Assembly (NCBI RefSeq): GCF_900099995.1
Contig: NZ_FNCZ01000009.1
Coordinates: forward strand, 62,001-126,000
Length of the DNA: 64,000 nucleotides
Direction: 5' to 3'
DNA from: Winogradskyella thalassocola
GTDB taxonomy: Bacteria; Bacteroidota; Bacteroidia; Flavobacteriales; Flavobacteriaceae
Position 1 is the stretch's first letter, and each line of letters opens with the position of its first letter. Positions 34,478 through 42,172 of this stretch are shown here, piece by piece. Position numbers and translations under genes: made by a program. A model generated the notes under the pieces. It did no database searches. It saw nothing but the letters and a program-made list of their open reading frames with translations, and was not told where the DNA came from.

Positions 34478-37129
34478 TTAAAACGTAAATCCTAACCGTT
34501 TAAAAATCTGTGATAAAACCAATGAACCAAAAGCAAAAACGATTACCCAACCTATTTGTTCTGTAGATAAATTGGTTAAGAAAAGTGCGTTTGACACAGG
34601 CGGAATGTAATAGATACCCACGGTTATCAATAGTGATATAACAATAGAAGACCATATCCAAGGATTTTTTAAAATTTCATTATTAAAAAATGATACTCTG
34701 CTTTCTGCCATGTTAAAAACGTTTAATAATTGCGCTAAAACTAAGGTGTAAAATGCCATATTGTTTATTATTTTAGATGTTAGTTGAAGTACGAAGTGAG
34801 CATAGGCAGTAATACCAATAACAGCAGTCGTTATGCAAAGCCCGAAGATAATGGTTGATTTCCATCGTTTTGCAGACATAATCGGTTCGTTGGCTTTCCC
34901 TGGTGGACGTTTCATAATATCCACTTCTCCTTTTCCCATACCTAGGGCTAATGCAGGAAATATATCTGTAATAAGATTTAAAAACAATATTTGTAAAGGT
35001 AATAATGGTGCTGGTAAAGCGAGTAAAGCTGCCAAACCTACAGACACTACTTCTGCCAAATTGCAAGACAGTAGATATACCACAAACTGTCTTATATGAT
35101 CAAAAATGGCACGTCCTTGCTTAATGGCCAATTCCATTGCTGTAAATTTATCATTTTTTAGAATAACATCTGCTGCTTCCCTTGCTGCTTGTGTACCTCT
35201 AATGCCCATGGCAATCCCAATATCTGCTTTATGCAGAGCAGGAATGTCGTTAATACCATCACCAAACATACCTACAACATTATCATTTACTTGATAAAGG
35301 GAAACCAGTTTTAATTTTTGCTCTGGTGTTACCCTCGCAAAAACCGAAGCATTCAATATATTTGTTACCATAGTAGGGTTTGGTTCAGTTTCAAATTGTA
35401 AGTCTTGTCCATGTAAAATACTACTTGAAACCGAATTTTGAGGTAATAAGCCAATTTCTTGAGCTATTTTTTTTGCAGTTCTTAGATGATCTCCCGTCAT
35501 CATTACCACTTTTATACCCGCTTCTTTATACACTTTTATGGTTGCTTTTACATCTTCTCTAGCTGGATCCAAAAATCCAATAACTCCAATAAAAGTTAAC
35601 TGAGATAACACCTTATTTTTTTCTGGTTTTTCATCGAGTTCTTTATAAGCAAAAGCTAATACTCTTAGCCCTTGAGATGCCAAATTATTAACGCGATTAG
35701 TCCATTCTTTTTTATTCTTAAATACTTGTGATTTGTTGTCTTTAAGAATGGTATTACAAAGGTTTATAACACTCTCAAAAGCGCCTTTTACGTAAACCGT
35801 GAACCCTTTCTCTGTTACATTTAATGTTGCCATTAATTTACTAGAGGTATTGAACGGAATCTCTAATTCTTCAGGATTATTCTCTTTAATTTCTTTTGGA
35901 TTAATATGCAATTTTTTAACAAACTGAATGAGTGCCAATTCAACACTGTCTCCTTTCATGTCTTTTGCATTTAAAATAGTATTGTTGCACAAAACACTAT
36001 TCATTATTATAACATTTAAAGCTTTGGATTTTTCTATATTCTCAAAGTAAACATTGTCTTTGTTGTGTATTTCGCTTAGAACTTCACCTTCAAAAATCAA
36101 GGTATGTACTTGCATTTTATCTTCGGTAAGCGTACCTGTTTTATCTGTACAAATAATGTTTGTAGCTCCTAAAGTTTCAACAGCCTCCATTTTTTTTATA
36201 ATAACATTTCGCTTGGATAGTTTCATCATACCTCTTGCCAAAGCCATAGTTGCTATAACAGGAAGCCCTTCTGGTATTGCTGCAACAGCTAATGCTACGG
36301 CTGTTTCTATGATTAAACGCATATCCAAATCTCTTAAATAACCGGTAAAAATAATGAGGATTGCAAAAAATAAGGTAAGGTATATAAGCCGTTTACTTAA
36401 TGCACTTATTTTTTTTTCTAATGGGGTTCGTTCTTCTTCAATCGTACTTCCCATTTCCTGAATCTTACCTAGTTGCGTGTTTTTTCCAGTAGCAACTACG
36501 ATTGCTTTTGCAGAACCTTGCTCTACAGTGGTTCCCTTAAACACCATATTTTTCCTGTCTGATAATATAGTGGCGCGAGGTAGAACGTTGACATGCTTGT
36601 AGATAGCTCTACTTTCTCCAGTTAACGATGCTTCTTTAATTGCTAAGTTTTCAACAGTAATGAGCCGAGCATCCGCTGAAACGACATCTCCTACTTCCAT
36701 TAAAAGAATATCACCTGGTACAAGTACAGATGATTTTACAGTTTTAATTTTTCCGTTGCGCAAAACCGTGCTCTCAGTAAATCCCATCTGTCGAAGTGCT
36801 TCAAGAGAACGAATGCCTTGTAGCTCCATTATAAAGCCTATAATTACTGTAATTAGGACAACAGTGATTATAGCTATAGTCTCGGGCAAATCATCGTTAA
36901 AAACGAAAGTAAGACCTGCTGCAACCAGGAGAATGAGGATGATTGGATCGTTACATTGGTCTATTAAGATTTTTATTGTTTTCTTTGGTAGTTTTGCTGC
37001 TATCTCATTTTTGCCATATTCCTTTATACGTTCCTTTACTTTACTTTCAGTTATACCAGAATTAGTATTACTGTTTAACCTGTCTACTACAGATTTTATG
37101 GAAAGAGAAAAAGGTTCTGACATGGTCAT
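34478..37129 (-). CDS. P-type ATPase, Ca2+-transporting (SERCA/PMCA-like, P2)
   Basis: 883 residues. Motifs in order: actuator LTGES, membrane-site AAIPEGLPVI, phosphorylation site CTDKTGTLTED, and hinge MFGDGINDIPALHKADIGI; about ten membrane helices. The PEGL motif and the length place it with P2-type Ca2+ or monovalent/divalent cation pumps (CtpF, PacL). The closely related mycobacterial ctpF belongs to the DosR regulon. It lies downstream of hsp20 on the same strand, but a strong terminator (37180-37222) separates them and no palindrome was seen directly before it. A second ATG six nt inside is an alternative start. Confidence 0.9.
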   Translation of the reverse strand: MTMSEPFSLSIKSVVDRLNSNTNSGITESKVKERIKEYGKNEIAAKLPKKTIKILIDQCNDPIILILLVAAGLTFVFNDDLPETIAIITVVLITVIIGFIMELQGIRSLEALRQMGFTESTVLRNGKIKTVKSSVLVPGDILLMEVGDVVSADARLITVENLAIKEASLTGESRAIYKHVNVLPRATILSDRKNMVFKGTTVEQGSAKAIVVATGKNTQLGKIQEMGSTIEEERTPLEKKISALSKRLIYLTLFFAILIIFTGYLRDLDMRLIIETAVALAVAAIPEGLPVIATMALARGMMKLSKRNVIIKKMEAVETLGATNIICTDKTGTLTEDKMQVHTLIFEGEVLSEIHNKDNVYFENIEKSKALNVIIMNSVLCNNTILNAKDMKGDSVELALIQFVKKLHINPKEIKENNPEELEIPFNTSSKLMATLNVTEKGFTVYVKGAFESVINLCNTILKDNKSQVFKNKKEWTNRVNNLASQGLRVLAFAYKELDEKPEKNKVLSQLTFIGVIGFLDPAREDVKATIKVYKEAGIKVVMMTGDHLRTAKKIAQEIGLLPQNSVSSSILHGQDLQFETEPNPTMVTNILNASVFARVTPEQKLKLVSLYQVNDNVVGMFGDGINDIPALHKADIGIAMGIRGTQAAREAADVILKNDKFTAMELAIKQGRAIFDHIRQFVVYLLSCNLAEVVSVGLAALLALPAPLLPLQILFLNLITDIFPALALGMGKGEVDIMKRPPGKANEPIMSAKRWKSTIIFGLCITTAVIGITAYAHFVLQLTSKIINNMAFYTLVLAQLLNVFNMAESRVSFFNNEILKNPWIWSSIVISLLITVGIYYIPPVSNALFLTNLSTEQIGWVIVFAFGSLVLSQIFKRLGFTF

Positions 37130-37179
37130 TGGTATTATAAATTAAAATCAATCACTACTACAAGTAAAAGATTTAAAAA

Positions 37180-37222
37180 CCCTCTTGCCAAAACTTTTAG
37201 ATAAAAAATTTTGGCAAGAGGG
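37180..37222 (-). terminator. strong terminator after hsp20
   Basis: Perfect 14-bp stem, CCCTCTTGCCAAAA (37180-37193) with TTTTGGCAAGAGGG (37209-37222), loop 15 nt, with flanking A/T runs. Confidence 0.85.
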
Positions 37223-37255
37223 TAATCTCCAAACATCTTCATTAAAAATCACACT

Positions 37256-37708
37256 TTACGCAATATCAATTTTCTTTGGCTTGTGCAGTTTAGCCTCTTC
37301 TTTTTTAATAAGATTAAAACTAAGCACACCATCTTTATATTTTGCTTTAACATCTTCCTCTTTTATAGAATCTGGAAGTTGCAATCTTTTTTCAAAAGAA
37401 TTATAGCTAAATTCTTTACGTGTATAGTTGTTTTCTTTTTCTTCTTCAGAATGTGAATTTTCTGCTGAAATATTTAAGCATCCGTCATCGATGGTTACTT
37501 CAAAATCTTTTTTAGAAAATCCAGGTGCTGCCAATTCTACCTCAAAAGCTTCGTTGGTTTCTTTAATGTTTAGCGCTGGCTCATTCAATTGCGTATTCCA
37601 AAGTTCATTACTCAATAATGGGTTACTAAAAAAATCATCATTATCAAAAAAATTTGATGTAACAAGATTTCCCCATGGTCTTCTGTTTCTAAATTTTACA
37701 AGTGACAT
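37256..37708 (-). CDS. Hsp20 family small heat-shock protein
   Basis: 150 residues with a central alpha-crystallin domain (EVELAAPGFSKKDFEVTI, later YNSFEKRLQLPDSI, and the ending ADGVLSF-type sequence as KYKDGVLSFNLIKKEE). It binds unfolding proteins and keeps them from aggregating. The N-terminal arm is short and the C-terminal tail is basic (HKPKKIDIA). Promoter: perfect palindrome at 37776-37787, minus-facing. As with mycobacterial HspX, a small Hsp is a hallmark of dormancy-type regulons. Confidence 0.93.
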   Translation of the reverse strand: MSLVKFRNRRPWGNLVTSNFFDNDDFFSNPLLSNELWNTQLNEPALNIKETNEAFEVELAAPGFSKKDFEVTIDDGCLNISAENSHSEEEKENNYTRKEFSYNSFEKRLQLPDSIKEEDVKAKYKDGVLSFNLIKKEEAKLHKPKKIDIA

Positions 37709-37775
37709 AATTTTATAATTTTAAGTTAAACAATTTATTTACTGCTAAATTACATGGAAACTAGAGTTTTAGAAA

Positions 37776-37787
37776 TGACCTAGGTCA
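37776..37787 (-). promoter_or_regulatory. perfect palindrome TGACCTAGGTCA for hsp20
   Basis: On the minus strand TAATTTAG (37752-37745) begins 23 nt away, one mismatch to TAnnTTTG. This is the rightmost member of the set in this window. Confidence 0.75.
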
Positions 37788-38310
37788 GTAGGATTGTTAA
37801 ACTTTATTCAAACAGAATTTTATGCCTAATTTTATGAAGTATTGATTAAGATTTTTAATATGCATTTAATCCTTTTGGATCCAAATTAATATTAATTTTA
37901 ATAGTAATTTTGCTCTATGAGATAATGAGTAATATTTTATAATTTGAGTGATTAGCATCATATCGTTGTTCAAATAAATAATCTTAAAACTAGATGAAAA
38001 TAACTACTAATACTAAACGTTTTTTAGACATAATTTGTTCATGAAAAATTTGGCAAAGACTAAAATTCAAATCTTATTAATCAAATTAAAAGCTTCCTAA
38101 ATTTCTATCAAATTGTTAAAGAATAAACCAAATATAGTATTAATTAAAATGAATTTTATTTTAAAGGAATCTCAGTTCTGATAAAATACAAATCCTTATC
38201 TACAAAAATAGATGTTTTTAATAATTGTATTATTAGTTTCTCATCCCGTTTAGAATTCTAATCAAAACGACGAATAATCCAAAGTATCTTATTAGAAAGT
38301 AGCAGAAAGA
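37788..38310. other. 523-bp A+T-rich stretch between hsp20 and the scar genes
   Basis: No gene, RNA or palindrome seen. Low-complexity A/T runs dominate; it may be decayed DNA linked to the adjoining integrase remnant. Confidence 0.5.
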
Positions 38311-38380
38311 TAAAAAACCGCCCTTCTATCACTCTTTTATACTTAGTGATAGTATCCAAAATCAATTTTACTCTTGCCAT
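38311..38380 (-). pseudogene. N-terminal remnant of a second tyrosine recombinase
   Basis: Minus-strand ATG at 38378-38380 begins MARVKLILDT, then has EGRFFIF at the spacing at which the intact integrase (39009-40265) has EGLFPIV; both start MARxKLILDT and keep the same EG position (19-20). After ~23 codons the similarity fades. The bases just before the ATG (gccatttctcagtaatt on the plus strand) also match those before the intact gene. It is the stub of a duplicated or older integrase. Confidence 0.6.
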
Positions 38381-38400
38381 TTCTCAGTAATTATAATTCA

Positions 38401-38782
38401 ATGAAGAAGGTTCTTTTAATATAACCAGATAAAGATCCTAATCTAAAAAAAATCTTAATTGGGTTTCGAAAATTTTGTAGCGAAAACAAAATTGATTTTG
38501 AAGTCTTAAATGAGGTTTTTGGAGATATGGTTTTAAGAAAAGGAGATTAATTTATTACTATTGAAGCATCTGATTTAGTCCACTTAATTAAAAAAATTAA
38601 GATAGGAAGAATTTGTTTTAGTCGAGAAAACCGGTAAAATTAGCTATAATGATACACCATCTAAAGAGTTATTAAGGATCACTGTTATCTCTACAGATTT
38701 TATAGTGAATGGAGAAACCGCAGCTAAAATGAAAGATCAATTTAAGGCATCATTTTATTCTATAGATCGTAAATCCCTTTGA
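38401..38782 (+). pseudogene. GntR-type regulator, C-terminal ligand-binding part, degraded
   Basis: Reading from ATG 38401 gives IGFRKFCSENKIDFEVLNEV, then FITIEASDLVHLIKKIK, with stop codons at 38422-38424 and near 38550; after a frameshift near 38623 it continues ISYNDTPSKELLRITVISTD, NGETAAKM, and ends SIDRKSL at TGA 38780-38782. This order matches the LacI-like ligand-binding half of Bacteroidota GntR-family regulators. The N-terminal DNA-binding half is missing. Multiple stops and a frameshift mean it is not functional. Confidence 0.7.
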
Positions 38783-39008
38783 TTCGAGCTATAAAAAATT
38801 TATGGTGTAACGAGCATATTTATTATTAAACTGTACCAACTCATTCAAATATGTATTTTAAATAAATTATACTTAAACGCTGTTATAATATTTTTATTCA
38901 AAATATCTTTTAGATTTACTAAATAATCTAATATAACTTTAATGCATAGGAAGACCAAAACATATTATCTATATTCTTATGAGTTATTTCATGAGATTGT
39001 TTTAATAA

Positions 39009-40265
39009 TTAACCAACGATAAGATCATTTGCTTCATCTAAAACTATATTTTCGAAACTTTTCAAATAAACCTCAGTTGTTCGAATAGATTGATGCCCTA
39101 GCCCTTCGCTAATTATTTCCGTAGAAATGCCCATGTTTTTTGCGATAGTTGCCCAAGAATGTCGTATATAATAAGAGGTTATTTTTTCTTCTATATTTGC
39201 ATCTTTTGCAATTTTCTTCAATAATTTGTTAATTAATCTTCTGTCTGAGCGATATTTTTTAAAAGCTTCAACCGAACCGTCATAACCTATTGGAAAAATA
39301 AAGTCATTGGGCTCCTTATCATGGGTATACTTATTAAGTATTTCAGAAAATTCTGTGGTGATTCTAATTGATAAAGGGTCGTTGGTTTTACTTCTGCCAT
39401 AAAATATTCTATTTCCCTTTATATCACCTAATTTCAATTTAGCAAGATCAATTAAATTCATACCTCTACAATTAAACATGGCTAAGAAATAATTTCTTGT
39501 ATGCCAAAGAGTACTGTTTTCTTCATATTTCAAATTTCGAATAGCATTTATTTTTTCTTTAGACAATGCCTTTTTTTTTGTTCTTGTTGTAGATGGAATT
39601 TTATAACTAGAAAAAGGATGTTTAAATGGTATAAATACATCTTCTTTAATTGCACTATTATAAATAGCTCTAATTGCTCTTGCGTATGAACTTATACAAT
39701 TTTTAGAATTTCCTTTTGATAAATGTTCTATCTCAAAATCAGTTAAAAAAGTTACTGTAATCTGATGAAACTTTACAGGAGAATTATTATTGAATTTTTC
39801 AAAAGCTGTTATTGCATTTTTGTACCAATTAGCAGTTGCAGGTTTGTTAGATTTCAGTTTTCGATTTATTAAAACGTTACCCCATTCCGCAATAGTAATT
39901 TCATTAGAAAGATCTTTCTTAACCTTTGAATCTAATTTATCATCCCATATTTTCTTAATATTCTCAACTAGCGTATCAACTGTTATCTGATTAAGAGTAT
40001 CACCAAGTTCATTGATCAAAGTCTTTGCTGAATGAAGTTTTTCATATAACGCTTTATTAATCTCATCACAATCCAAATCCTTATTTACTGAAACTGATTT
40101 TTTCATTGTCATGTTATTTGCATCCCATCCAGCTTTAGACGTCTTGTAAGGAAGACGAATCATTCTAGGTCTCTTATGAAAAACTCTAACTACGATTGGA
40201 AACAACCCTTCATTCGCAGTTTTTGATTTAGCTCTGGTATCCAAAATTAATTTTGCTCGTGCCAT
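39009..40265 (-). CDS. tyrosine recombinase / phage-type integrase
   Basis: 418 residues. N-terminal arm-binding domain (LILDTRAKSKTANEGLFPIV, RMIRLPYKTSKAGWDAN), SAM-like core-binding domain (~100-205), and catalytic domain with Arg in FNCRGMNLIDLA, RHSWATIA, GLGHQSIRTTEVY and the final Tyr. The residue at the His of the HxxR box is Tyr (SYYIRHSWA), as in several Bacteroidota integrases. Upstream lies a tandem arm-type repeat (40301-40322) and then a tRNA 3'-tail copy, as expected for an element that integrates at tRNA genes. No other phage or transfer genes are next to it. Confidence 0.9.
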   Translation of the reverse strand: MARAKLILDTRAKSKTANEGLFPIVVRVFHKRPRMIRLPYKTSKAGWDANNMTMKKSVSVNKDLDCDEINKALYEKLHSAKTLINELGDTLNQITVDTLVENIKKIWDDKLDSKVKKDLSNEITIAEWGNVLINRKLKSNKPATANWYKNAITAFEKFNNNSPVKFHQITVTFLTDFEIEHLSKGNSKNCISSYARAIRAIYNSAIKEDVFIPFKHPFSSYKIPSTTRTKKKALSKEKINAIRNLKYEENSTLWHTRNYFLAMFNCRGMNLIDLAKLKLGDIKGNRIFYGRSKTNDPLSIRITTEFSEILNKYTHDKEPNDFIFPIGYDGSVEAFKKYRSDRRLINKLLKKIAKDANIEEKITSYYIRHSWATIAKNMGISTEIISEGLGHQSIRTTEVYLKSFENIVLDEANDLIVG

Positions 40266-40300
40266 TTCTCAGTAATTTTAGATATAAAGTTAGCAAAAAT

Positions 40301-40322
40301 TACGCACACTTTACGCACACTT
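40301..40322. repeat. tandem 11-bp repeat TACGCACACTT, two copies
   Basis: Two perfect adjacent copies (40301-40311, 40312-40322), 36 bp before the integrase start. Position and form suit arm-type binding sites of the integrase N-terminal domain or a promoter-proximal site. Confidence 0.55.
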
Positions 40323-40426
40323 TTGTTTGAGTACAAATCATATCAAACAATCCTAAAATAAACTAAACCTCAATAAATCAAACACTTACAAGTAATATTA
40401 CTTTTAAAAATAGTCGCTTTTTTGGC

Positions 40427-40470
40427 CTTCTAAGCAGGCGGTCCTAGGTTCGAATCCTAGTGCGATCACA
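40427..40470 (+). repeat. tRNA 3'-tail copy 1 (anticodon loop to 3' end), putative attachment core
   Basis: Begins at CTTCTAAGCAGGCGG and includes the T arm GGTTCGAATCC and 3' end TGCGATCAC. The anticodon loop would read TCT (Arg), but the 5' half of a tRNA is absent, so it is not a gene. It lies next to the integrase and its repeated downstream hairpin (40473-40502). Confidence 0.6.
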
Positions 40471-40472
40471 AG

Positions 40473-40502
40473 AAGCCTTAACATTTATGTTGAGGCTTTT
40501 TT
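40473..40502 (+). terminator. tail-linked hairpin, copy 1
   Basis: AAGCCTTAACAT with ATGTTGAGGCTT (one G-T pair) and a T run. The same hairpin follows the tails at 40963-40992 and 41452-41481. Confidence 0.65.
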
Positions 40503-40534
40503 GTGTTTTATAAGTATGTATTATATAACAAATT

Positions 40535-40606
40535 TGAAAATCATTGAGATAGAGCATCCCGATTTATAATCGGGATGGTCCTAGGTTCGAATCCTAGTGC
40601 GATCAC
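40535..40606 (+). repeat. tRNA-like fragment with anticodon TAT, upstream of GIY-YIG copy 1
   Basis: An intact anticodon arm (CCCGA-TTTATAA-TCGGG, loop anticodon TAT) and T arm, 3' end TGCGATCACA. The D arm is decayed (cattgagatagagcatc) and no matching 5' acceptor strand exists, so it is a pseudo-tRNA rather than a working tRNA-Ile. Confidence 0.55.
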
Positions 40607-40653
40607 AATAGGTCGCATTAAAAATAGTGAGGCTTTTTTAGTATCTTAGAATT

Positions 40654-40902
40654 ATGTATACTACATATATTTTATATTCTAAATCAAAAAATAGATTTTA
40701 TGTCGGACATTCAGCTGATCTAAAAGATAGGCTTAAACGCCATAATACCGGAAGAAGTAAATCTACCAAATACGGATTACCTTGGACCGTTGTTTATACA
40801 AAAGAATTTACAACCAAATCTGAAGCTTATCAATACGAGATGTATGTAAAAAAGCAAAAATCTAGTGAGTTTATACGCAAACTAATAAATAGCACTGAAT
40901 GA
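40654..40902 (+). CDS. GIY-YIG nuclease family protein, copy 1
   Basis: 82 residues: MYTTYILYSKSKNRFYVGHS is the GIY-YIG core (TYI...YVG), Arg in DLKDRLKRHNTG, and the catalytic Glu in KSEAYQYEMYVKKQK. Small proteins of this UvrC-N/YhbQ type are frequent in flavobacterial genomes and are presumed single-strand nickases. The gene starts 47 nt after a tRNA-like fragment and its stop codon is followed at once by another tRNA tail; a 489-bp repeat of the whole block follows. Confidence 0.85.
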   Translation: MYTTYILYSKSKNRFYVGHSADLKDRLKRHNTGRSKSTKYGLPWTVVYTKEFTTKSEAYQYEMYVKKQKSSEFIRKLINSTE

Positions 40903-40960
40903 TTGAGCATCCCGATTTATAATCGGGACGGTCCTAGGTTCGAATCCTAGTGCGATCACA
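40903..40960 (+). repeat. tRNA tail directly after GIY-YIG copy 1
   Basis: Starts at the base after the stop codon with TTGAGCATCCCGATTTATAA and runs through anticodon and T arms to TGCGATCACA, then the hairpin AAGCCTTAACAT. Only the 3' two thirds of a tRNA is present. Confidence 0.6.
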
Positions 40961-40962
40961 AA

Positions 40963-40992
40963 AAGCCTTAACATTTATGTTGAGGCTTTTTT
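40963..40992 (+). terminator. tail-linked hairpin, copy 2
   Basis: Same AAGCCTTAACAT/ATGTTGAGGCTT hairpin and T run as at 40473-40502. Confidence 0.65.
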
Positions 40993-41030
40993 GTGTTTTA
41001 TAGTTATATTATATAACAAATTCGAAAATC

Positions 41031-41095
41031 ATTGAGATAGGGCATCGAGATTTATAATCAGGACAGCTTTAAGCATGAATCCTAGTACAATCACA
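41031..41095 (+). repeat. decayed tRNA-like fragment upstream of GIY-YIG copy 2
   Basis: Counterpart of 40535-40606, but with several substitutions in the anticodon and T arms (CGAGATTTATAATCAGG, TTTAAGCATGAATCC), so both stems are weakened. It shows that the duplicated unit is ageing unevenly: coding part conserved, tRNA part not. Confidence 0.5.
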
Positions 41096-41142
41096 ATAGG
41101 CCATATTAAAAATAGTGAGGCTTTTTTTAGTATCTTAGAATT

Positions 41143-41391
41143 ATGTATACTACATATATTTTATATTCTAAATCAAAAAATAGATTTTATGTCGGACATT
41201 CAGCTGATCTAAAAGATAGGCTTAAACGCCATAATACCGGAAGAAGTAAATCTACCAAATCCGGATTTCCTTGGACTGTTGTTTATACAAAAGAATTTAC
41301 AACCAAATCTGAAGCTTATCAATACGAGATGTATGTAAAAAAGCAAAAATCTAGTGAGTTTATACGCACACTAATAAATAGTACTGAATGA
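41143..41391 (+). CDS. GIY-YIG nuclease family protein, copy 2
   Basis: 82 residues, identical to copy 1 except for three substitutions (TKYGLPWT to TKSGFPWT, and FIRKL to FIRTL). All core residues are kept. It lies 489 bp after copy 1 in direct orientation. The near-identity suggests a recent duplication or gene conversion, and both frames are intact. Confidence 0.85.
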   Translation: MYTTYILYSKSKNRFYVGHSADLKDRLKRHNTGRSKSTKSGFPWTVVYTKEFTTKSEAYQYEMYVKKQKSSEFIRTLINSTE

Positions 41392-41449
41392 TTGAGTATC
41401 CCGATTTATAATCGGGACGGTCCTAGGTTCGAATCCTAGTGCGATCACA
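41392..41449 (+). repeat. tRNA tail after GIY-YIG copy 2
   Basis: Same as 40903-40960 with one or two changes, followed by the same hairpin (41452-41481). Confidence 0.6.
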
Positions 41450-41451
41450 AG

Positions 41452-41481
41452 AAGCCTTAACATTTATGTTGAGGCTTTTTT
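41452..41481 (+). terminator. tail-linked hairpin, copy 3
   Basis: Same AAGCCTTAACAT/ATGTTGAGGCTT hairpin and T run as the other two copies. Confidence 0.65.
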
Positions 41482-41622
41482 GTGTTTTATAACACATATT
41501 TCAACTCTAAATCTATAGATAAGTTCTACGTTGAACCTACAGTAAATTTTATAGCCTAAAAAAAAGAAAAATTAATACATTTTTAAAAAATATTTATATA
41601 TTCGCGACCGCTAACCAAAAAT

Positions 41623-41695
41623 GCGAGAGTAGCTCAGTTGGTAGAGCGTCAGCCTTCCAAGCTGAATGTCGCCGGTTCGAACCCGGTCTCTCGCT
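41623..41695 (+). tRNA. tRNA-Gly(TCC)
   Basis: Acceptor GCGAGAG/CTCTCGC with discriminator T, D arm GCTC-AGTTGGTA-GAGC, anticodon arm TCAGC-CTTCCAA-GCTGA (anticodon TCC), T arm GCCGG-TTCGAAC-CCGGT. CCA is not encoded. All four stems pair, so it is a working tRNA. Confidence 0.93.
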
Positions 41696-41752
41696 CTAAA
41701 GACATCCTAAATTGAGAGGTCTTTTTAGTTTGAAATATTGAATTAAAGTATT

Positions 41753-41834
<82 letters not shown>

Positions 41835-41995
41835 CAAATGATTTTTAAATGCAGCTTTACAAAAGCTCACTTTTATAAAAATCATTTCGATTGACTCACC
41901 AATCCAAAATACTGAGCGAAGCGAAGTAATCTAAAATAAACATAACGATTCTACATATTGAAATACCACTAATTAAAGCAATTTAATTACAAAAT

Positions 41996-42069
41996 GTGAG
42001 AGCAGCTCAGTTGGTGGAGCATCAGCTTTCCAAGCAGGCGGTCCTAGGTTCGAATCCTCGTGCAATCAC
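41996..42069 (+). pseudogene. chimeric pseudo-tRNA
   Basis: The 5' half (GAGAGCAGCTCAGTTGGTGG, anticodon loop TTTCCAA, TCC) resembles the neighbouring tRNA-Gly; the 3' half (GGTCCTAGGTTCGAATCC, TGCAATCAC) resembles the repeated tail around 40.4-41.4 kb. The acceptor strands pair poorly (GTGAGAG with CAATCAC, two mismatches) and the T arm has CCTCG. It looks like a recombination product at an attachment-type sequence, not a working tRNA. Confidence 0.55.
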
Positions 42070-42172
42070 AAGAAGCCTTAATAACATTTATATTGAGTTT
42101 TTTTGTGTTTATAATATCGTCAATTGAAAAGTAAAGAACGTGGACAACACACACACTGAGGCATATTTCAAT

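Noticed and set aside
34773..37145. Several reading frames of 60-160 codons opposite or beside the P-ATPase gene
   Set aside because: Shadows of the ATPase codons; none has a plausible start region or a recognisable family.
40535..40606. Functional tRNA-Ile(TAT)
   Set aside because: The anticodon and T arms look good, but the D arm is decayed and no 5' acceptor strand pairs with TGCGATC, so it cannot fold as a tRNA.
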